A DNA stretch of 64,000 nucleotides, from positions 372,001 to 436,000 of the forward strand of contig CP058414.1 in assembly GCA_013391845.1 (NCBI GenBank). The letters are read 5' to 3'. The stretch is from Pseudoalteromonas shioyasakiensis (lineage in GTDB: Bacteria > Pseudomonadota > Gammaproteobacteria > Enterobacterales > Alteromonadaceae). This document shows positions 55,202 through 64,000 of the stretch, piece after piece (the stretch's first letter is position 1; the number at the start of each line of letters is the position of its first letter). The notes beneath the pieces were generated by a model. That model saw only the letters and a list, made by a program, of their open reading frames with translations, had not been told where the DNA came from and ran no database searches. The translations under genes and the position numbers were made by a program.

Positions 55202-56068
55202 ATGGCAACGTTATTAACAGCAACCAGCCATGATATTGGTGGGCTCGATGTAAAACGCATCTTGCCTCATTTTGACAAAAAAATGGTTGGCCCATTTATC
55301 TTTTTTGACCACATGGGACCAAATCACTTTCCTCGCGGTGAGGGCATAAATGTGAAGCCTCACCCTCATATTGGCCTATCAACGCTCACTTATTTATTTA
55401 CGGGCAGTATTTACCATCGCGATTCGCTAGGTAATAGCCTGCAAATAGAACCCGGCGATGTTAACTGGATGACCGCAGGTCGCGGGATAGTGCACTCAGA
55501 AAGAGAAAGCCTTGAAGTGCGGGCGAGCGAGCACGACATCAATGGTCTGCAATGCTGGGTTGCTTTACCTGAGAGTATAACCGAAATAGCACCGCGTTTT
55601 GAACATATCAAAAAACAGCAATTGCCTGAGAAAATCGAAAAAGGCGTGCTGATGAGACTCATTGTCGGTGATGCCTATGGCTTAAGCTCCCCTGTGAAAA
55701 GCTACTCACCGATGTTTTATGTCGATACGGTAGCAGAGCAAGGTAGCCATATAACTAAACCGCATCCTCATCATGAAACCGCAGTGTATGTTATTTATGG
55801 TGAAATTAGTGTGGGTGATACGCGCTATACCCAAGGCGACTTTGTACTACTTGATGACAGCGAACACGAAATAACGACTCTGGTGCACAGCCGCTTTATT
55901 TTACTCGGTGGCAGTAAATTCAATAAAGTCCCGTATTTACACTGGAATTTTGTTGCTTACAGCAAAGAGCGCATCGAGCAAGCAAAACAAGATTGGCAAG
56001 CACAGCGTTTTGCTAAAATCCCCGGTGATGAGCTTGAGTATATTGAGTTGCCCTCACCTAAAAAGTAA
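55202..56068 (+). CDS. Pirin family protein
   Basis: The product has 288 residues with two cupin domains. The N-terminal cupin keeps the metal-ligand segments FDHMGPNHF, KPHPHIGLSTLTYL and VHSERE. Pirins bind iron and may act as quercetinases or redox sensors. The enzyme reaction here is not established. GAGGG precedes the ATG at a good distance. A LysR regulator follows. Confidence 0.93.
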   Translation: MATLLTATSHDIGGLDVKRILPHFDKKMVGPFIFFDHMGPNHFPRGEGINVKPHPHIGLSTLTYLFTGSIYHRDSLGNSLQIEPGDVNWMTAGRGIVHSERESLEVRASEHDINGLQCWVALPESITEIAPRFEHIKKQQLPEKIEKGVLMRLIVGDAYGLSSPVKSYSPMFYVDTVAEQGSHITKPHPHHETAVYVIYGEISVGDTRYTQGDFVLLDDSEHEITTLVHSRFILLGGSKFNKVPYLHWNFVAYSKERIEQAKQDWQAQRFAKIPGDELEYIELPSPKK

Positions 56069-56122
56069 ACTTTTTCAGTATTTACAGGTACTATTAGGTA
56101 GTTAAGTAAGCAAAGGAACATC

Positions 56123-57010
56123 ATGCTAAGAATTACGTTAGAACAGTGGCGCATGTTTCGTGCTGTTGTCGAATTTGGGGGCTTTAACCAAGCCTCACAA
56201 GGCATTCATAAAAGCCAATCAAGTATTCATAATGCTGTTGGCAAAATTGAATCTGCACTCGATGTAAAGTTATTCAGCATTCAAGGCCGCAAAACCGTGC
56301 TCACTGAAGCTGGTGAAATGATGCTACGCCGTGCCAATTACTTACTTGATGAAGCCGCAAAAGTTGAGGCAATAGGCCAGACGTTAGGTGAAGGCATCGA
56401 AAGCAAATTACGAATTGCTGTTGATGCTATTTTCCCACAGCAATTGCTTTATAAAGTGCTTAACGATACCTCGTCACAATACCCGCAACTGCGTATTGAA
56501 CTCCATGAGTCTGTGCTGATGGGGGGGAATGAACTGCTCGAAAACGATCAGGTTGATATTGCTATTACCGGCTTTCCAATTGCGGCAAACTTTCACGAAG
56601 AATTATGTGATATTGAGTTTATTGCCGTTGCACACCCAGATCACCCTTTGCATGCAATAGAGCGTGAAATAACCCTCGAAGATTTAAAATCACACCGCCA
56701 AATTGTTGTCCGCGATTCAGCCAATAAACACAAGCAAGATGGTGGATGGTTAGGTGCCGATCAGCGCTGGACGGTAACTCATTTGCGCACTTCTATTGAT
56801 ATGATCAGTAATGGACTTGGCTTTGCGTGGTTGCCAAAAATAGCAATAGAAAAACACCTTGCGGCGAGGCAAATGAAAGCACTTAATTTAACCCATAACA
56901 GTAGTCGCAGCGCTAAGTTACACTTGCTCTTTAAAGATGGTGATAAGCTTGGTCCAGCAGCACGCGCTTTCCTTGGAGAATTGCGTTACCAAGTGATGGA
57001 GAACCTATAG
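56123..57010 (+). CDS. LysR-family transcriptional regulator
   Basis: The product has 295 residues. An N-terminal winged helix (about 5-64, FRAVVEFGGFNQASQGIHKSQ) is followed by the periplasmic-binding-like effector domain. It has an AAGGA site. It lies 54 bases after the pirin gene on the same strand and may control DoxX and pirin. Its stop overlaps the convergent SMP-30 gene by six bases. Confidence 0.92.
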   Translation: MLRITLEQWRMFRAVVEFGGFNQASQGIHKSQSSIHNAVGKIESALDVKLFSIQGRKTVLTEAGEMMLRRANYLLDEAAKVEAIGQTLGEGIESKLRIAVDAIFPQQLLYKVLNDTSSQYPQLRIELHESVLMGGNELLENDQVDIAITGFPIAANFHEELCDIEFIAVAHPDHPLHAIEREITLEDLKSHRQIVVRDSANKHKQDGGWLGADQRWTVTHLRTSIDMISNGLGFAWLPKIAIEKHLAARQMKALNLTHNSSRSAKLHLLFKDGDKLGPAARAFLGELRYQVMENL

Positions 57011-57880
57011 TTTCAGGGGCGTTTCAGCAATGCCTTTAACGCCCGGCTCGAGAATAAACACGCCACCACTGTGCGGGTAATCAGCGAGAACTGAGTCCTC
57101 CAGACCCACTGCAGCGGTAGTCACAGCTAAATGCATTAGCTCCTCGCCAACAAATGCGACACTCGTAACACGCGGTGCGGGCAAGCGAATAAACTGCACC
57201 TGCTCGCCGCTTGGTGAAAAACGATAAACGCCATAGCCATTCCAAGCGGCTACCCATAAATGGTCTTCGTTATCAACGGTCATGCCATCTGGAAAGCCCA
57301 TACTTTCACTAAAGCGAATAAACTCTTGTTTATCAGAAAGCTCGCCCTGCTTATTCAGAACAAAACGATAGATAGTTTGTTTATCTGAGTCAGTAGAATA
57401 TAGAAAATAGCCATTTTTACTCACCGCAGGGCCATTGCTGATGGTGTAGTTATGATCAACAGAAATCGGAGCTTGCCCATGTCCAAAACGATATAACTTA
57501 CCACTATTGGTTTGCTCTTGAGAGTCCATAGAGCCAAAAAAACCAAAGCCTTGGCGAGAGGTTTTGCCATCGTTTAAACGATTTTGTGAGGGTTCATGGT
57601 CTATTGAATAAAGTAGTTCGCGGCTGAAATTTTCACTACAAAGTTTATAAATACCTTTGGCAAAGCCTGCAACTAGTTCACCCTGCTCGGTTTCCATAAC
57701 CCAGCAAATAGGCTCTGGCATGGAAAACTGACTAACTCGCATTGATTGGCAATCTAAGCGAAACAAGCGCTGCCCTAAAATATCTACCCAAAATAAGCAG
57801 TTATGTGCTTTTGCAAAATAGGCCCCTTCGCCTAATTGGCACTGGCTAGAAATAATCATTTTGATGGTGTCATCGAGCAT
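57005..57880 (-). CDS. SMP-30/gluconolactonase family protein, probable sugar lactonase
   Basis: The product has 291 residues from the ATG at 57880; a GTG at 57889 is an alternative start. A six-bladed propeller is shown by LGEGAYFAKAHNCLFWVDI (first blade), NRLNDGKTSRQGFGFFGSMD, ISNGPAVSKNGYFLYSTDS and MGFPDGMTVDNEDHLWVAAW. The Glu, Asn and Asp metal ligands of the family are present. It likely opens a sugar lactone made by the SDR dehydrogenase encoded nearby. Cytoplasmic. Confidence 0.88.
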   Translation of the reverse strand: MLDDTIKMIISSQCQLGEGAYFAKAHNCLFWVDILGQRLFRLDCQSMRVSQFSMPEPICWVMETEQGELVAGFAKGIYKLCSENFSRELLYSIDHEPSQNRLNDGKTSRQGFGFFGSMDSQEQTNSGKLYRFGHGQAPISVDHNYTISNGPAVSKNGYFLYSTDSDKQTIYRFVLNKQGELSDKQEFIRFSESMGFPDGMTVDNEDHLWVAAWNGYGVYRFSPSGEQVQFIRLPAPRVTSVAFVGEELMHLAVTTAAVGLEDSVLADYPHSGGVFILEPGVKGIAETPLKL

Positions 57881-57916
57881 TGGCTTCACTACACGAACAG
57901 CTGAACTATTCTCATT

Positions 57917-58624
57917 CTATCTATGTATGAAAATAAGTGCTAGGCCAGATAACCCCGCAACGAGTAAGATTATGCCGCGAATGGCCTTCTCGTTGAGGTT
58001 ATTGTTAATCACAAACGACAAGCCCCAGCCAATTAAAATTGCTGGCAAACAAAAAAAGAATAGCTTTACATCAGTCATATCGGCGGAACCTGTAAGCATC
58101 AATACGATAATGCCAAACAGGTTTATAAACACGAAAAATGCACTCAAGTTAGCTTTAATTTTTTCTTTATCTTCAGCTTGGTAGAGTAGCCCCATTGGTG
58201 CACCTCCTGCAGAAGTTGTGGTACCCAAAAAGCCCGACGACATTGATGCTAGTAAACTAGTAATTGTTGAGATTTTCGGTTTCATACCTATGATAGACAA
58301 AGCCACCACCACCAAAATACTCACCCCTAGCAGAAGCTGATACTGCTTTGCATTGACATACCACATCACGACAGCAGCTAAAATGACACCTATAGCACCG
58401 CCAATAATAGATATACCAGTTTGCTTCATGTCTATCGCGCCACGGTGCTTAATCATTAATACCGACGTTAAAAACAGCGCATTCAAAATCATTGGCCCAG
58501 GCACCAGATCTGGCATTAGCCAGTAAAGCACAGGCACACATAACATTCCTAAACCAAAGCCAATAACACTTTGTAGGCAAGCACCAATAATCAGAATTAA
58601 ATAAACAAGTACAAAGTCGGTCAA
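57917..58624 (-). CDS. TauE/SafE-family membrane exporter
   Basis: The product has 235 residues with about seven or eight membrane helices. The family repeat is seen as ACLQSVIGFGLGMLCVPVL (N-terminal) and LLASMSSGFLGTTTSAGGAPMGL (middle). Members carry small anions such as sulfite, sulfoacetate or organic acids. In this locus it might move a sugar acid; that is inference. It precedes the SMP-30 gene in the same direction with a short gap. Confidence 0.85.
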   Translation of the reverse strand: MTDFVLVYLILIIGACLQSVIGFGLGMLCVPVLYWLMPDLVPGPMILNALFLTSVLMIKHRGAIDMKQTGISIIGGAIGVILAAVVMWYVNAKQYQLLLGVSILVVVALSIIGMKPKISTITSLLASMSSGFLGTTTSAGGAPMGLLYQAEDKEKIKANLSAFFVFINLFGIIVLMLTGSADMTDVKLFFFCLPAILIGWGLSFVINNNLNEKAIRGIILLVAGLSGLALIFIHR

Positions 58625-58751
58625 ACTTTCTTACCACCTTCCTAAGTATGAGCTCTGCTGAGCCTAAATCGTATATTTTATTATTATAGTATCATTTTAA
58701 TTATGTAAAATTTTTATTTCACGCTAGTCATTTTGTTATCGTTTCGCAAGA

Positions 58752-59531
58752 TTATGTCCAACCCGCATCCACTATCAATGATTGTGCAGTCATCATACAG
58801 CTGTCATCTGCGGCCAAAAATAGCGCGGCATTCACTACATGGTCTGGTTGAATAGTTTCGTTAATACACTGACTTAAACGAACATCTTCAATCATTTCTG
58901 GGGTTAGCCAATGCGTAATCTGGCGCTCTGTCATCACCCAACCTGGTACCAGTGAGTTCACACGAATATTATCTTTACCATATGAAGCAGCTAATGAACG
59001 GGTTAAACCTTCAATACCCGCTTTTGCGGTTGTGTAGGCTGGCATGCCGGTCTGCTTAATACGCCAGCTTACCGACCCCATATTGATAATGCTACCACCG
59101 CCTAAACGCTGCATCTGCTCAACCACTGCTTGAGATGAAAAGAAACACGGGCGTAAGTTAACTGCAAACTTGTCTTCCCAATATTTCACATCCATATTCT
59201 CTGCAGCATGACGAGTGTCATCGGCTGCGTTATTAATTAACACACCAATATCACCTTGCTGCTGGCGAGTTTGCTCAATGGCCGCTTTTAAAGCTTCAAC
59301 ATCACGTATATCACAATGGATAAATTGTGGGTCAAATTCATATTTACCAGCTAATTTTGCGCACAACGCATCGCTTTGCTCAGTTGCAATATCAACAAAG
59401 GTGACTTTCGCGCCCTGCTCGCAGAACCGCCTTACCATTACTTCACCAATTCCCGATGCACCGCCAGTAATAAACACACTCTTACCAGCAAGGCTTGGGT
59501 AAACTGTTTTTAGCTCGTTTGAATTTGGCAT
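58752..59531 (-). CDS. Short-chain dehydrogenase/reductase, probable aldose 1-dehydrogenase
   Basis: The product has 259 residues. The NAD(P) motif TGGASGIG is at 22-29 and NNAAD near 100. The catalytic set is Ser153, Tyr166 and Lys170. With the SMP-30 lactonase, a sugar symporter and two GH43 enzymes nearby, oxidation of an aldose such as L-arabinose to its lactone is likely. The later dehydratase and aldehyde dehydrogenase genes are not in the window. Confidence 0.9.
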   Translation of the reverse strand: MPNSNELKTVYPSLAGKSVFITGGASGIGEVMVRRFCEQGAKVTFVDIATEQSDALCAKLAGKYEFDPQFIHCDIRDVEALKAAIEQTRQQQGDIGVLINNAADDTRHAAENMDVKYWEDKFAVNLRPCFFSSQAVVEQMQRLGGGSIINMGSVSWRIKQTGMPAYTTAKAGIEGLTRSLAASYGKDNIRVNSLVPGWVMTERQITHWLTPEMIEDVRLSQCINETIQPDHVVNAALFLAADDSCMMTAQSLIVDAGWT

Positions 59532-59577
59532 TATAACCTTATGTTTTAAAAGTCATTACAACGTAAAGAAGCGATAC

Positions 59578-60300
59578 TTATTGAGCCGCTTCTTTATCAG
59601 CGATTTCTTTTTCAATAAACGCCATTGCTTCATCAATCATGTACGTCATCATGTTTTTAGCACGCTCAGGATCGCCGCTCGCAATTGCGTTATACACTTT
59701 AAAGTGCTCCTCAGCGATGGCCTTTTTATTGCCTTTAGCTGGCGTAGTATGCTGAATACTCACGTGCAGCGCTGTGCGAATAAAATCACGTAATTGGTAG
59801 AAAAAACGGTTACCACTGGCATGTAAAATTGCCGTGTGAAATGCAAGATCAGGCTCATGCATCACGCCTTCAGGCTCTTCTGCCGCAGCTTGCATTTTAT
59901 CTAGTGCCATTTTAATTTCTGCAATTGCCGCTTGGTCGCCTTTTCTTGCTGCAAGTGCTGCTGCTTGAGGTTCGATAGCCAAGCGCACTTGTAAGAATTC
60001 TTTAAGTACGTAAAGTGAAGGGCTGCTTTCTAGTAACCATTTTAATACGCTTGTGTCGTATAAGTTCCAGTTCTCCGCCGATTCAACACGAATACCTTGT
60101 CGTGGACGAGAAGAAATCAGTCCTTTTGCAGCAAGCATTTTCACTGCTTCACGGACAGCTGTGCGGCTAATACCATACACTTCACATAGTTGTGCTTCAG
60201 TTGGTAGCCCCGTTTCAGTGTTATAATCACCAACAATAATTGCTTTACCGAGCTCATTGGTAACTTGTTGTGATAAGTTTAAATTTTCTAAACGCGCCAT
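59578..60300 (-). CDS. FadR-type GntR-family regulator
   Basis: The product has 240 residues. A winged helix (about 8-75, TEAQLCEVYGISRTAVREAV) is followed by an all-helical FCD ligand domain (about 95-220). It is divergent from the symporter gene and precedes the SDR gene. Most likely it represses this sugar locus until a pathway intermediate binds. Confidence 0.92.
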   Translation of the reverse strand: MARLENLNLSQQVTNELGKAIIVGDYNTETGLPTEAQLCEVYGISRTAVREAVKMLAAKGLISSRPRQGIRVESAENWNLYDTSVLKWLLESSPSLYVLKEFLQVRLAIEPQAAALAARKGDQAAIAEIKMALDKMQAAAEEPEGVMHEPDLAFHTAILHASGNRFFYQLRDFIRTALHVSIQHTTPAKGNKKAIAEEHFKVYNAIASGDPERAKNMMTYMIDEAMAFIEKEIADKEAAQ

Positions 60301-60561
60301 GTGTGTTCCTCAAAAGATCTGAGTAATATGATACATCTATAAAGCTATTCCGTCATCCTGCAAATAATCTATTAAAATCAATAGCAAACAAAAAACAACC
60401 TAATACAAGTATCTAAAATTCACACAGTATAGTCACCATTTAGAACACAGACTGTCACCTTATTTTAACAAATCTCTTTCACTCGGCCTATTTATAATAT
60501 AATATTTTTATTCAACAATTATAAAGCTAAACTCTCTTTTCAAAATTAGGTGGAACACACG
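60301..60561. promoter_or_regulatory. Divergent regulatory region of the sugar locus
   Basis: The 261-base AT-rich region between the FadR-type regulator and the symporter genes must hold both promoters. The segment ATGATACAT lies 25-35 bases ahead of the regulator start, and ATGATAC recurs, inverted, near 58697. TTATAAT and ATTATAA at roughly 60491-60525 form a loose inverted repeat. No operator is certain. Confidence 0.35.
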
Positions 60562-62190
60562 ATGGTCGAACTAAGTACCTTAGACTGGGCAGTGCTAGCA
60601 GGATTTTTTGTCCTGTTACTTGGCGTTGTCGTGATGTCTATGCGACAAAAAGAAGAAGACACCGCTGATTACTTTTTAGCGGGTCGTAATGCAAGTTGGT
60701 TAGTGATTGGTGCCTCTATTTTCGCATCAAACATTGGCTCAGAACATTTAGTGGGTCTTTCAGGTTCAGGTGCACAATCGGGTATGGCACTAGCTCACTG
60801 GGAGATGCAATCGTGGATCATTCTACTACTCGGTTGGATTTTCGTGCCTTTCTATTGGAGTAGTAAAGTCTACACCATGCCTGAATTCTTAGAGCGCCGC
60901 TTTAACTCTAAATCACGTACTTTCTTATCTGTAATCTCATTGATTAGCTATGTATTAACCAAGGTCGCAGTAACGGTTTATGCCGGCGGTATCGCATTTA
61001 AAACAATCTTAGGTATTGAGAGTATTTGGGGTATCGATTTCTTCTGGATCTCAGCCATTGGCCTTGTAGTGATCACGGGTATTTATACGGTGCTTGGTGG
61101 TATGAAAGCCATTATGTGGACCTCTGTGTTGCAAACTCCGGTGCTCATTATTGGCTCCTTAGTCATACTCGTTGTTGGTCTAGATAAAGTAGGTGGCTGG
61201 GCAGAAGTTGAGCGTATCAACGATGCTAATATGCATCTTATTCGTAGTGCTTCAGATGCTGAGTTCCCTTGGCCTGGCATTGTATTTGGTTCATTCATTA
61301 TTGGTTTTTGGTATTGGTGTACCGACCAATACATCGTACAACGTGTTTTATCTGCAAAAGGCATTAAAGAAGCACGTCGCGGTACCATGTTAGCCGGTTA
61401 CTTAAAATTACTTCCTGTATTTATCTTCTTAGTGCCGGGCATGATTGCATACGCATTGAATGTTAAAGGTATTATTAGCTATGACAGTGCTGACCAAGCA
61501 TTCCCAACTTTAGTTGCTGAGCTATTACCAGCTGGTGTTAAGGGGATTGTAATTGGTGGTTTAGTAGCAGCCCTTATGAGTTCTTTAGCATCATTATTTA
61601 ATTCGTCAGCGACCTTGTTCACGATTGATTTCTATAAAAAATTCAAACCTGAATCATCTGAGAGGCACCTTCTTAAAGTAGGCCGTATTGCCACTATCGT
61701 TATTGTTATATTAGGCCTTCTGTGGATACCCGTCATGAGTTTAATAGCCGATGTGCTTTATGAATACTTGCAAAGTGTGCAGTCTCTTATTGCACCGGGA
61801 ATTGCAGCAGTATTCTTACTAGGTTTATGCAGTAAACGCATCACTCCAACTGCTGGTTTTGTGGGTTTAGTATCAGGTTTTGTGCTTGGTATGATCCGCT
61901 TAGTGTTGCTGCCATTTAAAGATGATTTAACAGGTTCATCATTTGCGTGGATCACCACGATGAACTGGTTATATTACTGTATTCTGCTATTTGTCGTGGT
62001 CGTTGCGATTATGATTGTGGTGAGTATTTTCACCAAGCAAGCAGACGAAGAACAATTGAAAGGTCTTACTTTCTCAAGCCTAGATAAAGCAACGATGAAA
62101 GAAGTAGCTGCTGGCTTAGATAAGTGGGATTACATTCATACCGCGGGTATTATTGGTATTACTGCCTTTATTTACTACCGCTTCTGGTAA
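60562..62190 (+). CDS. SGLT-type sodium/sugar symporter
   Basis: The product has 542 residues from the ATG at 60562, with AGGTGG upstream; a GTG at 60550 would add four residues. There are about fourteen membrane helices. Recognisable segments, close to vSGLT of Vibrio, are TADYFLAGRNASWLVIGASIF, SNIGSEHLVGLSGSGAQSGM, YTMPEFLERRFNSKSRTFL, and GLVAALMSSLASLFNSSATLF. It should import a monosaccharide with sodium, in keeping with the adjacent GH43 glycosidases and sugar-oxidation genes. Confidence 0.93.
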   Translation: MVELSTLDWAVLAGFFVLLLGVVVMSMRQKEEDTADYFLAGRNASWLVIGASIFASNIGSEHLVGLSGSGAQSGMALAHWEMQSWIILLLGWIFVPFYWSSKVYTMPEFLERRFNSKSRTFLSVISLISYVLTKVAVTVYAGGIAFKTILGIESIWGIDFFWISAIGLVVITGIYTVLGGMKAIMWTSVLQTPVLIIGSLVILVVGLDKVGGWAEVERINDANMHLIRSASDAEFPWPGIVFGSFIIGFWYWCTDQYIVQRVLSAKGIKEARRGTMLAGYLKLLPVFIFLVPGMIAYALNVKGIISYDSADQAFPTLVAELLPAGVKGIVIGGLVAALMSSLASLFNSSATLFTIDFYKKFKPESSERHLLKVGRIATIVIVILGLLWIPVMSLIADVLYEYLQSVQSLIAPGIAAVFLLGLCSKRITPTAGFVGLVSGFVLGMIRLVLLPFKDDLTGSSFAWITTMNWLYYCILLFVVVVAIMIVVSIFTKQADEEQLKGLTFSSLDKATMKEVAAGLDKWDYIHTAGIIGITAFIYYRFW

Positions 62191-62210
62191 TCGTTCGTTC
62201 CCAAAGTTGT

Positions 62211-62237
62211 AGGGCGCCAATTGGCGCCCTTTTTTTA
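62211..62237 (+). terminator. Terminator of the symporter gene
   Basis: A perfect 20-base palindrome, AGGGCGCCAA and its complement, is followed by seven T. Confidence 0.9.
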
Positions 62238-62244
62238 AAAATTT

Positions 62245-63273
62245 TTAATCGGCGAGTTCTGGTGAGAACACTGGAAAACCGTTTTTATCCCACGTAATAA
62301 TGCGTGCTCGCGCATGGCGATTTGGGTCTGTCAGTGGTGTGCCTTTCAGCTCTTTATAGTCACGACTGTGATAAATCATTAAATCGGTTACACCATCTTC
62401 AGCTTTTACAAAACTGTTGTGCCCAGGGCCAAAACGACCTAACTCAGCATTGGTGGTGAACACCGGCTCAGCCTTTTTATGCCAACTAGCAGGATCAAGC
62501 AAATCAGCATTCACATCTGCCCATAGCAAGCCCATCGCATATCGATGATCGGTGGCACTGGCTGAATACGTGACAAATATTTTATCACCATGGGTGATGA
62601 CTGCAGCACCTTCGTTTACCTTGTAGCCTTGCACTTCCCAATCAAGGGTTGGCTCTGTAATCGCGATAATGGGTTCTTTAATTGATGTTGGTGAGTCCAT
62701 TTCAGCTAACCATAAAGCAGAGTTATAAGTTGCAGGCTGGTTCTGCTGCGCCCAAATCATATAACGCTTACCCTTGTGCGTGAAACTTGTGGCATCAAGC
62801 GAAAAACTATCAAGGTGGCTGGTTACTTGCCCCATTTCTTGCCACTCACCTTGCATCGGATTAGCACTGTCGTTTTTAAGCGCATACATACGAATACTGA
62901 ACGGCTTTTCGATATCACCTGCGGCGAAGTAGATATACCAACTGCCATCAATCTGATGTAGCTCAGGGGCCCAAATATTGACACTCATTGGGCCTTTATC
63001 GCGCTTTTGCCAAATAACTTTCGGCTCTGCTAATTTTAAATCGTTTAAACGACAAGCTTGGCGCAGCTCAATTTCATCAAATTTCGGCGAACTACCAATA
63101 AACGTGTAACAACCACTTTTATCATCACGAACTAACCATGGATCAGCACGTTTGAGTACAATGGGGTTATCAATTGGCGCAAGAGTCTTGCTACTATTAG
63201 CATCAGCAAAGGCTGACAATGACGAGGCGCTTAACGCACTAACAAGCGTTAGCCGAGATATTTTTTTGAGCAT
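62245..63273 (-). CDS. Secreted glycoside hydrolase family 43 enzyme
   Basis: The product has 342 residues from the ATG at 63273 (AGGA upstream); a frame extension to 63348 has no signal. A signal peptide (about 1-23, ending SAFADA) leads to a five-bladed propeller. The likely catalytic base is Asp44 (KRADPWLV), the modulator Asp160 (SLDATSF), and the acid Glu221 (VNEGAAV). Family members act on alpha-L-arabinofuranosyl or beta-xylosyl links. The neighbour is an arabinanase-like GH43, so arabinose-containing polymer breakdown is likely. Confidence 0.88.
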   Translation of the reverse strand: MLKKISRLTLVSALSASSLSAFADANSSKTLAPIDNPIVLKRADPWLVRDDKSGCYTFIGSSPKFDEIELRQACRLNDLKLAEPKVIWQKRDKGPMSVNIWAPELHQIDGSWYIYFAAGDIEKPFSIRMYALKNDSANPMQGEWQEMGQVTSHLDSFSLDATSFTHKGKRYMIWAQQNQPATYNSALWLAEMDSPTSIKEPIIAITEPTLDWEVQGYKVNEGAAVITHGDKIFVTYSASATDHRYAMGLLWADVNADLLDPASWHKKAEPVFTTNAELGRFGPGHNSFVKAEDGVTDLMIYHSRDYKELKGTPLTDPNRHARARIITWDKNGFPVFSPELAD

Positions 63274-63376
63274 AATGTGTCCTGTATTTCGTCTCGATTT
63301 TATTGTTAATATTGTATTACATATTATATAGTAGCTGAATGAACACAAGAGTTAAAACAACAAAAGGTATTCAAGC

Positions 63377-64000
63377 ATGAGACTCGTAAGTAACGTGACA
63401 CAAGCGATGAAGTGGCTTTCAACAGGGCTACTTTTTTCTGCCGCAGCCGTATCTGCAAAGCAAGTTGAAGTACACGATCCGGTCATGGCCAAAGAAGGTG
63501 ACACGTATTATGTATTTAGCACAGGCCCTGGCATTACCTATTATGAATCGAAAGATTTAACCAACTGGAAACTCACAGGTCGCGTTTTTAAAGATGAGCC
63601 AAGTTGGGCAAAGCGTGTTTCCCCTAATTTCGGGGGCCACTTATGGGCACCCGATGTGTACGAGAAAAATGGTAAATTTTACCTTTATTATTCAGTCTCT
63701 GCATTTGGCAAAAACACCTCTGCAATTGGTGTAACGGTTAACGAAACCCTTGACCCAGCCTCACCTGATTACAAGTGGATTGACTACGGTATTGTGGTTG
63801 AATCAGTACCAGAGCGTGACGATTGGAACGCTATCGACCCTGCGGTTATCGTAGATGAAAAGGGTACACCGTGGATGAGCTTCGGTTCGTTTTGGGGGGG
63901 CTTAAAGCTAGTACAACTTGATGATGACATGGTTCGCTTAGCAAAGCCTGAAAAATGGTACCACATTGCGAGTCGTCCAAACACGGAGCATGGTCCGATT
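63377..64000 (+). CDS. GH43 endo-arabinanase-like enzyme (3' end cut by window)
   Basis: The open frame starts at the ATG at 63377 (AAAGG upstream) and runs without a stop to the last base, giving 208 residues. A signal peptide (about 1-27) is followed by VHDPVMAKEGDTYYVF with base Asp34, and by FGGHLWAPDVYEKNGKFYLY. Asp154 in NAIDPAVIVDE is the modulator. The acid Glu is expected just beyond HGPI at the window edge. The pattern resembles GH43 arabinan endo-1,5-alpha-L-arabinosidases. Confidence 0.88.
   Translation, partial: MRLVSNVTQAMKWLSTGLLFSAAAVSAKQVEVHDPVMAKEGDTYYVFSTGPGITYYESKDLTNWKLTGRVFKDEPSWAKRVSPNFGGHLWAPDVYEKNGKFYLYYSVSAFGKNTSAIGVTVNETLDPASPDYKWIDYGIVVESVPERDDWNAIDPAVIVDEKGTPWMSFGSFWGGLKLVQLDDDMVRLAKPEKWYHIASRPNTEHGPI

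Noticed and set aside
58694-60336. Shared ATGATAC motif as operator of the FadR-type regulator
   Set aside because: Seven bases found twice in AT-rich DNA is too weak to call. It is mentioned only in the regulatory region entry.
1-64000. CRISPR arrays, tRNA and rRNA genes, prophage or integron features
   Set aside because: I saw no regularly spaced repeats, no cloverleaf candidates, no rRNA segments and no integrase, transposase or phage structural genes.

Overview
The window looks like chromosomal DNA of a marine gammaproteobacterium of the Alteromonadales, most likely Pseudoalteromonas or a close relative. The reasons are an AT-rich base composition, several TonB-dependent receptors, a CbrA-like symporter/kinase, DUF3857, DUF547 and Porin_O_P proteins, and GH43 glycosidases. 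I see no rRNA, tRNA, CRISPR array, prophage or complete insertion sequence. The genus call is inference from protein family content, not from a database search.

Layout. (1) 1-3052: the C-terminal bulk of a TonB-dependent receptor and a NarL-type response regulator. (2) 3053-12072: a coherent sigma-54 module. It holds a secreted serine hydrolase with TPRs, then a MacA-like adaptor, an ABC ATPase, a MacB-like permease, an NtrC-family response regulator and its histidine kinase. The hydrolase gene and the ABC operon carry matching -24/-12 promoters and matching upstream palindromes at almost the same distance. (3) 12073-17807: a tandem duplication of a DUF547 lipoprotein gene and a DUF3857/transglutaminase membrane protein. 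(4) 17804-22623: a CbrA-like sensor kinase, a non-coding region that I read as a Fur-repressed RyhB-like small RNA, and the GTPase YlqF. (5) 22732-27056: a TonB receptor in an operon with an OmpR-type two-component system. (6) 27329-32137: YaeQ, a lipase-like hydrolase, Dps behind an OxyR-like site, and oligopeptidase B. (7) 32184-33180: a MITE-like foldback repeat, then a GbpA-like chitin-binding protein without signal peptide or LPMO domain, preceded by a class I cyclic-di-GMP (GEMM-I) riboswitch. (8) 33322-37642: an RND efflux operon whose permease gene is frameshifted. (9) 37908-48704: a zinc metalloprotease, a PQ-loop protein, a frameshifted TPR lipoprotein, a peptidase-MA/TolB-like protein, two PH-domain membrane proteins and a hexose-6-phosphate mutarotase. 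(10) 49033-56068: a MarR regulator and a porin, then an iron-linked block with two Fur-box-like sites, a heme-oxygenase remnant, DUF454, PepSY, DUF2271 and DUF4198 genes, then DoxX and pirin. (11) 56123-64000: a LysR regulator and a sugar-catabolic locus (lactonase-like SMP-30, TauE/SafE, SDR, FadR-type regulator, SGLT-type symporter, two GH43 enzymes), probably for arabinan or another arabinose-containing polymer.

The most notable points are regulatory RNAs and sites rather than new protein families. They are the RyhB-like RNA at about 21432-21644, the cyclic-di-GMP riboswitch at about 33095-33180 in front of a truncated gbpA, and the paired sigma-54 enhancer/promoter sets at 3066-3167 and 4738-4841. 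Several genes are decaying: the RND permease, the TPR lipoprotein, the heme oxygenase and the GbpA-like gene.
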